Counted from the first letter of the stretch, positions 36,121 to 45,271 are shown. The stretch: 64,000 bases of DNA from an uncultured Acetatifactor sp. (GCF_910585425.1 NZ_CAJUCP010000007.1:61035-125034), one strand, 5' to 3'. Notes: generated by a model not told the origin, from the letters alone. Translations and numbers: made by a program.

Positions 36121-36471
36121 ATGAAATTTTCTGAAAGCCTTAAAAAGTATCAGCAGTTCCAGTCCGTCTATAAGTACGGTAAATCGTATGCGAACAAATA
36201 TCTGGTCATGTATATCATGGAAAATGGCACCGGACGGAACCGGATTGGAATCAGCGTCAGCAAGAAGGTGGGCAACAGCGTCGTGAGGCATCGGGTCACG
36301 AGGCTGGTGCGGGAAAGTTACAGACTGCATGAAGCGGTGTTCGATAGTGGTTTGGACATTGTGGTCGTGGCAAGGAAGGCGGCAGCCCCGGTGGGGTACT
36401 ATGGAATAGAAGAAGCGCTGCTCCACCTTGGGAAGCTTCATCGTATCATAAAGGTATCATGTTATCTATGA
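36121..36471 (+). CDS. rnpA: Ribonuclease P protein component
   Basis: A 116-residue basic protein. The RNR motif reads GRNRIGISVSKKVGNSVVRH followed by RVTRLVRESYR, which contacts the RNA subunit. It is the protein cofactor of RNase P for tRNA 5' maturation. yidD starts 13 bases before its stop. Confidence 0.96.
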   Translation: MKFSESLKKYQQFQSVYKYGKSYANKYLVMYIMENGTGRNRIGISVSKKVGNSVVRHRVTRLVRESYRLHEAVFDSGLDIVVVARKAAAPVGYYGIEEALLHLGKLHRIIKVSCYL

Positions 36472-36677
36472 AAAAAATTTTGATTGCCGGTATTCGGTTC
36501 TACCAGAAATACCTGTCTCCCATGAAAAGGACGAAATGTCCCTATATCCCTACATGTTCCCAGTACGGATTGAAGGCCATTGAAAAGCATGGCGCGGTGA
36601 AGGGGAGCATTTTGGCCCTCTGGAGGATACTGCGCTGCAATCCCTTTTCAAAGGGAGGCTTCGACCCTGTTCCGTGA
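36459..36677 (+). CDS. yidD: Membrane protein insertion efficiency factor YidD
   Basis: A 72-residue protein starting MLSMKKILIAGIRFYQKYLS, with the family signature CPYIPTCSQYGLKAIEKHG and CNPFSKGGFDPVP at the C-terminus. AAAGG lies five bases before ATG 36459. It assists YidC-dependent insertion. It overlaps rnpA by 13 bases and precedes yidC by 31 bases. Confidence 0.95.
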   Translation: MLSMKKILIAGIRFYQKYLSPMKRTKCPYIPTCSQYGLKAIEKHGAVKGSILALWRILRCNPFSKGGFDPVP

Positions 36678-36708
36678 CCGGCGAGCCTGACTGAGAGGAT
36701 ACGGATAA

Positions 36709-38082
36709 ATGAATCTTATTTTACTGACACAGAGCACCACCCCTGTCATAGGGCAGGTGGCGTGGGTGCTGGGGATGATCATGAACGGGATATTCTATGT
36801 CATCGACCTGATAGGGCTCCCGAACATCGGTCTGGCCATCATCCTGTTCACCATCGTGGTGAACCTGTTGATGACGCCCCTGAACATCAAGCAGCAGAAA
36901 TTCTCCAAGCTCCAGGCGAAGATGAGCCCGGAGCTGCAGGCCATTGAGGCGAAATATAAGGGAAGGTCCGATCAGGATGCCATGATGGCAAAGAACCAGG
37001 AAATCCAGATGATCTATGCCAAGTACGGGGTGTCCGCTACGGGAAGCTGCGTGCAGCTATTGATCCAGATGCCGATCCTGTTCGCGCTGTACCAGGTCAT
37101 CTACCGCATGCCGGCCTATGTGACGAAGATAGGGAATACCTTCAAGGTGCTGGCTGACAAGATCATCTCTGTGGACGGCGGCGGCTTCCTGCAGGATTCC
37201 GGCGCGGAGACCGTGAACAGGGTGGTGGCCATGTACGGCCAGTCCATGACCAACGGGGATCTGGGCAGCGGCATCATAGACGTGCTGAACAAGCTGTCCT
37301 CCGCGGATCTGGCTATGGTGGCGGAGCATTACGACCTGACCCAGCTCACCTATCAGGGGAGGCTGATCCTCAGCAATGACACCACCAGGGGCCTGATCGA
37401 CGTCTACAACAATTTCCTGGGCCTGCACATGGGGGATTCCCCCAGCGACCTGATAAGAAGCGGCATGGCCGCGGGGGCCTGGGGCATCGTCATAGGGGCT
37501 GTGCTGATTCCGGTGCTGTCGGCAGTGACCCAGTGGATCAACGTGAAGCTGATGCCCCAGCAGCCCAAGAGCGACAACGAGAAGGCCAATTCCATGGCTG
37601 CTTCCATGAAGACCATGAACATGATAATGCCTCTGATGTCCGCATGGTTCTGCTTTACCCTGCCTGCGGGCATGGGCCTGTACTGGGTGGCGGGAAGCGT
37701 GGTGCGCAGCATCCAGCAGGTGGTCATCAACAAGCATATCGACAAGATGGACTTTGACGAGGTCATCAAGAAGAATTCCGCCAAGAGCGCCAAAAAGATG
37801 GAGAAGATCAAGCAGAACCAGGAGCGCATAAACGCTTACGCGAACATGAATACGCGTAATATCCAGAAGGGCAGTGGGCAGACGGCCAAGCCAAAGGCTG
37901 TGAATACAGGCGGGAACGCCGCTTCCGGCAACAATACGCCGCCGAAGGGAAAGAGCATGGCGGACAAGGCTTCCGTGAGCACGAATACGGGAAGCGTCAG
38001 CACCGGCAGCGCAAAGCCGGGGAGCATGCTGGAGAAGGCGAACATGGTGAAGGATTACAACGAGAGGAACAATAGGAACTGA
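36709..38082 (+). CDS. yidC: Membrane protein insertase YidC/OxaA
   Basis: A 457-residue YidC of the Gram-positive (OxaA) type. The conserved core has LFTIVVNLLMTPLNIKQQKF, then SCVQLLIQMPILFALYQVIY, and MPLMSAWFCFTLPAGMGLYW. The C-terminal 110 residues are a basic, Ser/Gly/Asn-rich tail that may bind ribosomes. No lipobox cysteine is seen at the N-terminus. It inserts membrane proteins with or without Sec. It precedes jag by 21 bases. Confidence 0.95.
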   Translation: MNLILLTQSTTPVIGQVAWVLGMIMNGIFYVIDLIGLPNIGLAIILFTIVVNLLMTPLNIKQQKFSKLQAKMSPELQAIEAKYKGRSDQDAMMAKNQEIQMIYAKYGVSATGSCVQLLIQMPILFALYQVIYRMPAYVTKIGNTFKVLADKIISVDGGGFLQDSGAETVNRVVAMYGQSMTNGDLGSGIIDVLNKLSSADLAMVAEHYDLTQLTYQGRLILSNDTTRGLIDVYNNFLGLHMGDSPSDLIRSGMAAGAWGIVIGAVLIPVLSAVTQWINVKLMPQQPKSDNEKANSMAASMKTMNMIMPLMSAWFCFTLPAGMGLYWVAGSVVRSIQQVVINKHIDKMDFDEVIKKNSAKSAKKMEKIKQNQERINAYANMNTRNIQKGSGQTAKPKAVNTGGNAASGNNTPPKGKSMADKASVSTNTGSVSTGSAKPGSMLEKANMVKDYNERNNRN

Positions 38083-38103
38083 ACAGTTTTGGAGGGGTAA
38101 GGA

Positions 38104-38760
38104 ATGGAAACGGAAAAAGGTTGCCAGGAGTATGTGGAGGTAAGTGCTAAGACTGTAGGTGAGGCGATTACGGAGGCCTGTCGGAAATTCGGCGTCACCA
38201 GCGACAAGCTGGACTATCAGATAGTGGAGGAGGGTTCCAGCGGGTTCCTGGGAATCGGGTCCAAGCCTGCGGTGATCAAGGCTGCGGTGAAGGTGGAGAA
38301 GCTGTCCGTGGACGAGATTGCGAAGGGGTTCCTTCGGGATGTGTTCGGAGCCATGAACATGGAAGTGGCGGTGGACGTGCAGTATGACGAGGAGGCCGGG
38401 ACGATGAGCATCGACCTGGCCGGAGACGAGATGGGCATCCTGATCGGGAAGCGCGGGCAGACGTTGGATTCGCTGCAGTATCTGGTGTCCCTGGTGGTGA
38501 ATAAGGAATCGGATGAGTACATCAGGGTGAAGGTGGATACGGAGGATTACAGGGCCAGGAGGAAGGAGACGCTGGAGAATCTGGCGAAGAATATCGCTTA
38601 TAAGGTGAAGAAGACCAGGAGGGCGGTGTCGCTGGAGCCTATGAATCCTTATGAGAGAAGGATCATTCATTCGGCGCTGCAGAATGATAAGTATATTGCT
38701 ACCCATAGTGAGGGGGATGAGCCGTTTCGGAGGGTGGTTGTCACTTATCGGAGACAATAG
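38104..38760 (+). CDS. jag: KH/R3H RNA-binding protein Jag (KhpB/EloR)
   Basis: A 218-residue protein. The N-terminal Jag_N domain (YVEVSAKTVGEAITEACRKF) is followed by a KH domain with GILIGKRGQTLDSLQYL at about residue 118 and an R3H-like C-terminus (NPYERRIIHSALQNDK, then EPFRRVVVTY). It is an RNA-binding regulator linked to cell elongation in Streptococcus. It is the usual partner gene of yidC. Confidence 0.93.
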   Translation: METEKGCQEYVEVSAKTVGEAITEACRKFGVTSDKLDYQIVEEGSSGFLGIGSKPAVIKAAVKVEKLSVDEIAKGFLRDVFGAMNMEVAVDVQYDEEAGTMSIDLAGDEMGILIGKRGQTLDSLQYLVSLVVNKESDEYIRVKVDTEDYRARRKETLENLAKNIAYKVKKTRRAVSLEPMNPYERRIIHSALQNDKYIATHSEGDEPFRRVVVTYRRQ

Positions 38761-38770
38761 TGTTAGTGGG

Positions 38771-38804
38771 AAAACCGGATATTGGGGGGATATCCGGTTT
38801 TTTT
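38771..38804 (+). terminator. Rho-independent terminator after jag
   Basis: AAAACCGGATAT pairs with ATATCCGGTTTT around a seven-base loop, followed by T residues. It closes the rpmH-to-jag operon. Confidence 0.93.
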
Positions 38805-38839
38805 GCAGGATGGCTATTTGGGGGGTGCGGCGAAGGGAC

Positions 38840-39018
38840 GGCATCCAGGGGCGGCGGCTTCTTGCTCGGCAGGGGTAACGCTGCGATGAACTAACCGCTA
38901 ACTGCGACTAGGACGGGCGGGGAGGGATCGCCCGCCCAAGTCTCCGTAAGCGGTGGATTTCATCTCCGCTAAGGGCACCCCTTGGTGCTGTCACAAGAAG
39001 CCGCCGCCCCTGGATGCC
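38840..39018. repeat. 179-bp intergenic element with 25-bp perfect inverted repeats
   Basis: Two perfect complementary 25-bp GC-rich arms (38840-38864, GGCATCCAGGGGCGGCGGCT and 5 more bases, and 38994-39018) enclose a 129-bp interior. The interior can fold further: GGGCGG with CCGCCC near 38914-38936, AGCGG...CCGCT near 38949-38970, and GGCACC with GGTGCT near 38974-38989. It contains no ORF of note. It may be a structured RNA, a palindromic repeat element or a MITE-like remnant. It fills most of the 38805-39082 gap before mnmE. Confidence 0.75.
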
Positions 39019-39082
39019 TGGGTTGCGGCTGGCTATGGTGAATTGGGGTTTGAGCGGGCAGGGCTCGGAGTTGGGGGTTGGG

Positions 39083-40519
39083 ATGGATACGATTGCGGCG
39101 GTTGTTACGGGGATGACGGATTCGGGGGTTGGGATTGTCAGGATAAGTGGTAGTGGGGCGGTGGAAGTGGGGGATGGGATTTTCAGGTCGCCTTCGGGGA
39201 GGAGGGTATTGGGGGACGGAGAGAGCCGCAGGATGTATTATGGATTTGTGGTTGATCCGGAGGATGGTGCCGAGATAGATGAGGTTCTGGCTGTAGTGAT
39301 GCGTGGGTCCAGGAGCTTTACCGGGGAGGATACGGTGGAAATCCAGTGCCATGGGGGCGTGCTGGTGATGAGGAGGATTCTGGAGTGCGCCTTGAGGTGC
39401 GGGGCCAGGCTGGCGGAGCCGGGGGAGTTCACGAAGAGGGCTTTTCTGAACGGGAGGATGGATCTGTCCAGGGCCGAGGCTGTGATGGATGTGATAGGGG
39501 CTCAGAATGACAGGGCCCTTGGGTATTCTCTGGGGCAGCTTCGGGGAAAGCTTTCGGGGAAGGTAGGGGAGCTTCGGGGGAGGATTTTGTATGAGACGGC
39601 TTTTATCGAGTCGGCTTTGGACAATCCGGAGCATTTCGATTTGGATGGGTATGGGGAAGGGCTGTCCGGGAAGCTGGACGGCGTGATAGGGGAATTGAGG
39701 AAGCTGATCGATACGGCTGACAATGGAAAGCTGATAAAGGAGGGAATCAGGACGGTGATCCTTGGGAAGCCCAATGTGGGGAAGTCATCGCTTCTGAATT
39801 GTCTTCTTGGGGAGGAGAGGGCGATCGTCACGGATGTGGCGGGGACTACCAGGGACGTGCTGGAGGAGTCGCTGCGGCTGGGAGATGTTTGTCTGAATAT
39901 TGTAGATACGGCGGGTATCCGGGATACGGAGGATACCGTGGAGAAAATAGGCGTAGAGAGAGCATTGAGATACGCAAGGGAGGCAGATTTAATTGTATAT
40001 GTTACGGACGCTTCGATGGAGCTGGATGAGAATGACAGGGAGATTGTCTCTGTTATTGGGGATAAAAGAACGATAGTGCTGTTGAATAAGAGCGATTTGG
40101 AAGCTGTGGCCACGGAAGAGGGGATAAGGGCTTTGTTTTCGGGAGCCGCAGGAGATGGTTCGGGAGATTGCTTTCCGGCAGGTCCCTCTGATGATGACAG
40201 ATTTGTGATACTGCATACTTCCGCAAAGGAGGGGGCAGGGATGGAAGAGCTGGAGCGGGCCGTGAGGGAGATGTTCTTCCACGGTGAGATAGGGAGCAGC
40301 AATGAGATCGTCATCACGAACATGCGGCATAAGGAGGCATTGGAGGAGGCCTGTGAGGCTCTGATGCTGGTGAAGAGGAGTATAGAGGACGGGATGCCGG
40401 AGGATTTCTATTCCATCGATTTGATGAATGCCTATAAGGCGCTTGGGCGGATCATAGGGGAAGAGGTGGACGATGACCTGGTGGATGAGATTTTCTCCAG
40501 ATTCTGTATGGGGAAATAG
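39083..40519 (+). CDS. mnmE: tRNA modification GTPase MnmE (TrmE)
   Basis: A 478-residue protein starting MDTIAAVVTGMTDSGVGIVR. The G domain shows GKPNVGKSSLL (G1), DTAGI (G3) and NKSD (G4), and the C-terminus ends FCMGK, with the conserved catalytic cysteine. It forms with MnmG the enzyme that puts 5-carboxymethylaminomethyl on wobble uridine in tRNA. ATG 39083 matches the family start; an upstream in-frame ATG at 39014 lies in the repeat element. Coding is strikingly G-rich in its first part (many GGG codons). mnmG follows 158 bases later. Confidence 0.95.
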   Translation: MDTIAAVVTGMTDSGVGIVRISGSGAVEVGDGIFRSPSGRRVLGDGESRRMYYGFVVDPEDGAEIDEVLAVVMRGSRSFTGEDTVEIQCHGGVLVMRRILECALRCGARLAEPGEFTKRAFLNGRMDLSRAEAVMDVIGAQNDRALGYSLGQLRGKLSGKVGELRGRILYETAFIESALDNPEHFDLDGYGEGLSGKLDGVIGELRKLIDTADNGKLIKEGIRTVILGKPNVGKSSLLNCLLGEERAIVTDVAGTTRDVLEESLRLGDVCLNIVDTAGIRDTEDTVEKIGVERALRYAREADLIVYVTDASMELDENDREIVSVIGDKRTIVLLNKSDLEAVATEEGIRALFSGAAGDGSGDCFPAGPSDDDRFVILHTSAKEGAGMEELERAVREMFFHGEIGSSNEIVITNMRHKEALEEACEALMLVKRSIEDGMPEDFYSIDLMNAYKALGRIIGEEVDDDLVDEIFSRFCMGK

Positions 40520-40573
40520 CAGGCATCCATATTTTCTTCATGGCTGGGTTCCTTTGATTGAGGAGGGATTGCA

Positions 40574-40672
40574 GTGAAGATTTTAGGGATAGGGCATGGG
40601 GAAGGTGAGACAGCCGCATATGATGGCGGCATGGGAGAAATTGCGGACACAGGGATAAGCTTGGGGAAATAA
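40574..40672 (+). CDS. Possible 32-aa small ORF upstream of mnmG
   Basis: A GTG-started frame of 32 codons reads KILGIGHGEGETAAYDGG near its start and has a GAGGAGGG site seven bases upstream. Its stop lies five bases before the mnmG ATG, so it could be a coupled leader peptide. No family is recognised and the composition (Gly, Glu) is not convincing, so it may be chance. Confidence 0.25.
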   Translation: MKILGIGHGEGETAAYDGGMGEIADTGISLGK

Positions 40673-40677
40673 ATTGT

Positions 40678-42696
40678 ATGACGAAAAATTGTGAACAAGT
40701 AGATGTATGTGTGATAGGAGCGGGGCATGCGGGCTGCGAGGCGGCGCTGGCCTGCGCAAGGCTCGGGCTGGAGACCATAATCTTCACGGTATCGGTGGAC
40801 AGCATAGCCCTGATGCCCTGCAATCCCAATGTGGGCGGCTCTTCCAAGGGACATCTGGTGCGGGAGCTGGACGCTTTGGGCGGGGAGATGGGGAAGAATA
40901 TCGACAGGACATTCATCCAGTCCAAGATGCTGAACGTGTCCAAGGGGCCTGCCGTCCATTCCCTGCGGGCCCAGGCGGACAAGGCAGAGTATTCCAGGGC
41001 TATGAGAAAGGTCCTGGAGAGCCAGGAGCATCTCACCATCAAGCAGGCGGAGGTGTGCGAGCTTCTGTGGGAGGACATGGGAGAAGACAGCCAGCCGGGC
41101 AATCTCCCGAAGAGCCTGGAAGGAGCCGGAGGGAAGCCTGGAAATCCGGAGGGGCGGGAGGCATCTTCTATGGAGGCTTCCTCCGAGAGGAATCAGAAAA
41201 CATATCAGAAAAAGATAAAAGGCGTCAGGATCTTTACAGGCATGCTATATGAATGCAAGGCTGTAGTCCTGTGCACGGGGACATATCTGGGAGCCAGATG
41301 CCTCTGCGGAGAGTCCATCACTTACACAGGACCCAATGGCCTGCAGGCAGCCACCCATCTGACCCGGTCCCTGAAAGAGATGGGGATAGAGCTGCGCCGT
41401 TTCAAGACGGGCACCCCCGCCAGGATGGACGGGCGCAGCATAGACTTTTCCAGGATGGAAGAGCAGCTGGGGGATGAGAGGATAGTGCCATTTTCCTTTT
41501 CCACAGATTCGGACAGCATACAGAAGGAACAGGTCTCCTGCTGGCTCACATACACCAATGAAAAGACCCATGAAATCATCCGCGGGAATCTGGACAGATC
41601 CCCCATCTATGCGGGCATAATAGAAGGCACGGGGCCAAGGTACTGTCCTTCTATTGAAGACAAGGTCGTAAAATTTGCAGATAAGGAGCGCCATCAGGTC
41701 TTCATTGAGCCGGAGGGGCTTCATACCAATGAGATGTATGTGGGCGGCATGTCCTCCTCTCTGCCGGAGGATGTGCAGCTCGCCATGTACAGGACGGTTC
41801 CCGGGCTGGAGCACTGTAGAATCGTCCGCAATGCCTACGCCATCGAGTACGACTGCATCCATGCGGGGCAGTTGGAGGCTACCTTGGAATTCCGTGATGT
41901 GAGGGGGCTGTTCAGCGCAGGGCAGTTCAACGGAAGCAGCGGCTATGAGGAGGCGGCCTGCCAGGGGCTGGTGGCCGGGGTGAATGCCGCCATGTCCATT
42001 CTGGGGAAGCCTCCCCTGACCATAGACAGGTCGGAAGGGTACATCGGCGTGCTGATAGACGACCTGGTGACCAAGGACAACAGGGAGCCTTACCGGATGA
42101 TGACCTCCCGGGCGGAGTACAGATTGCTTCTGCGCCAGGACAACGCGGATCTGCGGCTGCGGAAGAAGGGGTATGAGGCAGGCCTCATCTCCGAGGAGGA
42201 ATATCAGGCCCTGCTGGAAAAGGAGAGGCTGATAGACAGGGAGGTGGAGAGGCTTAAGGGCACCTCCGTAGGGGCAAACAGGGAGATTCAGAATTTCCTG
42301 GAGGCCCATGGCAGCTCCCCCCTGAAGACGGCGGCCAGCCTGGCGGAGCTTCTGTGCCGCCCTGAGCTTTCCTATGAAGTCCTGGGGGAGATCGACAGGG
42401 GGAGAGAGGCCCTGCCCGCCGCCGTGCTGGAGCAGGTGGAGATAGAGATCAAATATGAGGGCTATATCCTCAGGCAGAAGCGTCAGGTGGAGCAGTTCAG
42501 GAAGATGGAGAAGAAGCTGATACCGCAGGACATGGATTATGACCAGGTGTCCTCCCTGCGCCTGGAGGCCAGGCAGCACCTGAAGCTGTTCCGCCCTTCC
42601 TCCATTGGGCAGGCTTCCAGGATATCAGGCGTCTCCCCTGCGGATATCTCCGTTCTGCTGGTCTACCTGGAGAGATACGGGAAAGATTTGCCTTGA
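40678..42696 (+). CDS. mnmG: tRNA uridine 5-carboxymethylaminomethyl modification enzyme MnmG (GidA) with insertion
   Basis: A 672-residue FAD protein, partner of MnmE. The FAD-binding motif is VIGAGHAGCEAALACARLG, and the conserved GGSSKGHLVRELDALGGEMG, KTGTPAR and RSEGYIGVLIDDLVTK are present, with the C-terminal GASRISGVSPADI-like helical domain (QASRISGVSPADISVLL). It is about 45 residues longer than typical because of a low-complexity Glu/Gly/Ser/Pro-rich insertion at residues 131-180 (41068-41217). Whether the insertion disturbs function cannot be told; both sides are well conserved. Confidence 0.95.
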   Translation: MTKNCEQVDVCVIGAGHAGCEAALACARLGLETIIFTVSVDSIALMPCNPNVGGSSKGHLVRELDALGGEMGKNIDRTFIQSKMLNVSKGPAVHSLRAQADKAEYSRAMRKVLESQEHLTIKQAEVCELLWEDMGEDSQPGNLPKSLEGAGGKPGNPEGREASSMEASSERNQKTYQKKIKGVRIFTGMLYECKAVVLCTGTYLGARCLCGESITYTGPNGLQAATHLTRSLKEMGIELRRFKTGTPARMDGRSIDFSRMEEQLGDERIVPFSFSTDSDSIQKEQVSCWLTYTNEKTHEIIRGNLDRSPIYAGIIEGTGPRYCPSIEDKVVKFADKERHQVFIEPEGLHTNEMYVGGMSSSLPEDVQLAMYRTVPGLEHCRIVRNAYAIEYDCIHAGQLEATLEFRDVRGLFSAGQFNGSSGYEEAACQGLVAGVNAAMSILGKPPLTIDRSEGYIGVLIDDLVTKDNREPYRMMTSRAEYRLLLRQDNADLRLRKKGYEAGLISEEEYQALLEKERLIDREVERLKGTSVGANREIQNFLEAHGSSPLKTAASLAELLCRPELSYEVLGEIDRGREALPAAVLEQVEIEIKYEGYILRQKRQVEQFRKMEKKLIPQDMDYDQVSSLRLEARQHLKLFRPSSIGQASRISGVSPADISVLLVYLERYGKDLP

Positions 42697-42805
42697 AATT
42701 ATTAAAAATCCTTAAAAGTATGTTAATTATTATTATGATTCGGCTATGGGTCAGAAATATATGATATACTGATTTTAATTGGGACATGTAAGGAGGTTCT
42801 GATCC

Positions 42806-43462
42806 ATGAATGAAATTGAAAATATGGAAGTCAACGGCGTTCCCCTTGGCTTCCCTGTATCTTTTATGCAGATAAAGGAAATGACCATGCTCTATTCCTG
42901 CGCTATGCGGGAAATCTGCACCAAGCTGGAGAACCTGAGCCAGGAATTCGAGCTGAAGGAGGCCAGGAATCCCATACAGCACATCAACCACAGGCTCAAG
43001 AAGACGGAGAGCATCCGCAACAAGATGCTGCAGAAAGGCCTCCCCCTGGAATATGAAGTGATGAGGGATGAAATCACGGACATCGGAGGCATTCGTGTCA
43101 TCTGCTCTTATATCAATGATATCTACGCGATTGCGAACATGCTGAAACAACAGGACGATCTGCTGATTGTCAGGGAAAAGGACTACATATCCAATCCGAA
43201 GAAGAACGGGTACAGGAGCTATCATCTGATCGTAGCGATTCCGATTTTCCTCTCCTCGGAAAAACAGATTATTCCGGTGGAGATTCAGATGAGGACTATC
43301 GCTATGGATTTCTGGGCCAGCCTGGAGCATCAGCTCCGCTATAAGACCACGGCGTCAGTCCCGGATTCCACCAGAAGCAGGCTTACCAATATCGCCCAGG
43401 ACATATTCAGGGCGGATGTGGAAATGCAGCAGATATATGAGGATATCATCGCATTGGAATAG
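42806..43462 (+). CDS. relQ: Small alarmone synthetase (RelQ-type GTP pyrophosphokinase)
   Basis: A 218-residue RelA/SpoT nucleotidyltransferase without hydrolase, TGS or ACT domains. Diagnostic pieces are INHRLKKTESIRNKML, ITDIGGIRVICSY, DYISNPKKNGYRSYH and VEIQMRTIAMDFWASLEH. It makes (p)ppGpp from ATP and GTP or GDP. A TATACT hexamer with an upstream TG (42763-42771 region) could be its promoter. It is followed by a shared terminator, and the chemoreceptor gene converges on it. Confidence 0.92.
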   Translation: MNEIENMEVNGVPLGFPVSFMQIKEMTMLYSCAMREICTKLENLSQEFELKEARNPIQHINHRLKKTESIRNKMLQKGLPLEYEVMRDEITDIGGIRVICSYINDIYAIANMLKQQDDLLIVREKDYISNPKKNGYRSYHLIVAIPIFLSSEKQIIPVEIQMRTIAMDFWASLEHQLRYKTTASVPDSTRSRLTNIAQDIFRADVEMQQIYEDIIALE

Positions 43463-43465
43463 AAG

Positions 43466-43508
43466 AGAAAAAGGTCTGGATCCCATTCAGGGATGCCAGA
43501 CCTTTTCT
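43466..43508. terminator. Bidirectional terminator between relQ and the chemoreceptor gene
   Basis: AAAAGGTCTGG pairs with CCAGACCTTTT across a 16-base loop, with A/T runs on both sides. It serves the convergent genes. Confidence 0.9.
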
Positions 43509-43522
43509 ATCGTCATTCTTTT

Positions 43523-45271
43523 TTAGTCCAAATCAATTATATTAGAGGAGGGGGTGCCGTAGCTGTTAAATTCTGACTGGGAAGCCATCCTTGCGTATTC
43601 CTCCCGCAGCTTGAACTTTGCCACAAGGCTCTTCAGCGTGGAGGCCTGCTCTGAGAGCTCCTGGCTGGCAGCGGCGCTTTCCTCCGCGGTAGCGGAGTTG
43701 GTCTGTACTACGCTGGAAATCTGATCCACGCCCAGGGTGACCTGTTCGATGGCACCTGCCTGTTCCTCGGCAGCGTTTGCAATCTCGTCCACCTTGGTGG
43801 AGGCGGAGCGGACATGGTTCACCACCTGTACCAGGGATTCCGCTGTGGAGTTGGCAAGCTTTGTGCCCCTTGTGACGGCATTGACGGAGCTCTCAATCAG
43901 CTCTGCGGTATTCTTGGATGCCACGGAGCTCTTGCTGGCAAGGCTTCTGACTTCCTCGGCCACCACGGCGAATCCTTTTCCGGCTTCCCCTGCCCTTGCG
44001 GCCTCAACGGCGGCGTTCAGAGCCAGGATATTGGTCTGGAAGGCGATATCTTCAATGGTCTTGATGATCTTGCTGATTTCATTGGAAGAACGCGCGATTT
44101 CTTCCATGGCATCCATCATGTCATGCATCTGGTCGTTGCAGACTTCGGCTTCCTCACCGGCAGTGTTGGATTTGGATTTGGCTTCCATGGCATTGTCGGC
44201 AGTGCTCTTGACCTGATAGGAAATATTGGTGATGGTGGAGGCAAGCTCTTCCACGGAAGCGGCCTGCTCGGTAGCGCCCTGTGCCAGGGCCTGTGCGCCG
44301 TTGGATACCTGGCCGGAGCCGGAAGCCACCTGATCCGCGCTCTGGTTGATCTGTCCCAGGGTGATGCTCAGGTCTTTGTTCAGCTTGCGGATGGACAGGA
44401 GCAGGCTCTGCAGATTGCCCACATATCTTTCCTCTGCGTTGGTGCGGACATCGAAATTGCCGTCCGCCATCTCGCTTAAGAGCCTGGAGGCGTCGGAGAT
44501 GACAGTCTCCAGAATGAAAGTCATATTCTTAAAGGACTTGGTAAGGCTTCCAAGCTCATCCTTGGACTCGTAGGTCACGGAGATATCGAAATTGCCGTTG
44601 ACAATCTTATCCGCCGCTGCCTCCAGTTGACGTAAGGGCTTCGTGATGGAGCTGGTCAGGTATGTAGAGAGGAGGATGGTGATGACCAAAGCTACCGCGG
44701 CCATGCCGATCTGTGCCGCTACAAGGAGCTCCTGCATGTCTACCGTGCTGAGGAAATTATCCTCCGCCGTCTTTTCTTCTACAGCGCTGATCTGAATCAG
44801 GGTGTTCACGGCTTCCTGTACAAGGGGCTGGTACTCTTCAAGCAGTATCCTCTGTGCCTCCAGGTTGTCCGTCTCGGATGTGGTGATGATTTTCTCCTGC
44901 AGTTCCATGGCCTTTTGTATAGAATCGGAAAAGGAATCCAATAACTGGGAATCCCCTGTGAAATTCTCAAACAGCCAGTAGGCATTTTCCTCCAGCGCCG
45001 TCAATTCGGTCTGAAGCTCATCCTGATAGCTTCCCTTTTTCGATTCATCGCTCTCGATAGTGATGAATGCCAGATCCTTTACGATGATCTGCAGGCCCCG
45101 GCGCATGCTCATGATATTGTTGGTCACTTTATACTCTACATTATAGAATTCAGAGTATTTGTTAGCGTTTGCCTGTAGACCGTAGATGGCAATGGCCACT
45201 GTCCCGATGAACAGTATGATGACCAGCATGAAGGTCGCCAAAAGCTTAGTTCTGATTTTTAGATTCTTCAT
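43523..45271 (-). CDS. Methyl-accepting chemotaxis protein
   Basis: A 582-residue receptor. The first membrane segment is at residues 11-33 and the second near residues 190-212. Between them is a four-helix-bundle-type ligand domain. A HAMP domain follows to about residue 265, then a long signalling coil containing the highly conserved hairpin QTNILALNAAVEAARAGEAG and KGFAVVAEEVRSLASKS. It relays to CheA/CheW. No other che or flagellar genes are in the window. It has a GGAGGG ribosome-binding site and its own promoter. Confidence 0.95.
   Translation of the reverse strand: MKNLKIRTKLLATFMLVIILFIGTVAIAIYGLQANANKYSEFYNVEYKVTNNIMSMRRGLQIIVKDLAFITIESDESKKGSYQDELQTELTALEENAYWLFENFTGDSQLLDSFSDSIQKAMELQEKIITTSETDNLEAQRILLEEYQPLVQEAVNTLIQISAVEEKTAEDNFLSTVDMQELLVAAQIGMAAVALVITILLSTYLTSSITKPLRQLEAAADKIVNGNFDISVTYESKDELGSLTKSFKNMTFILETVISDASRLLSEMADGNFDVRTNAEERYVGNLQSLLLSIRKLNKDLSITLGQINQSADQVASGSGQVSNGAQALAQGATEQAASVEELASTITNISYQVKSTADNAMEAKSKSNTAGEEAEVCNDQMHDMMDAMEEIARSSNEISKIIKTIEDIAFQTNILALNAAVEAARAGEAGKGFAVVAEEVRSLASKSSVASKNTAELIESSVNAVTRGTKLANSTAESLVQVVNHVRSASTKVDEIANAAEEQAGAIEQVTLGVDQISSVVQTNSATAEESAAASQELSEQASTLKSLVAKFKLREEYARMASQSEFNSYGTPSSNIIDLD

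Noticed and set aside
37057..38844. A 595-codon minus-strand frame opposite yidC and jag
   Set aside because: It is histidine- and leucine-rich shadow sequence antisense to two well-conserved genes, with no recognisable domain.
41245..42579. A 444-codon minus-strand frame opposite mnmG
   Set aside because: It is antisense to mnmG and has no family match or plausible start signal.
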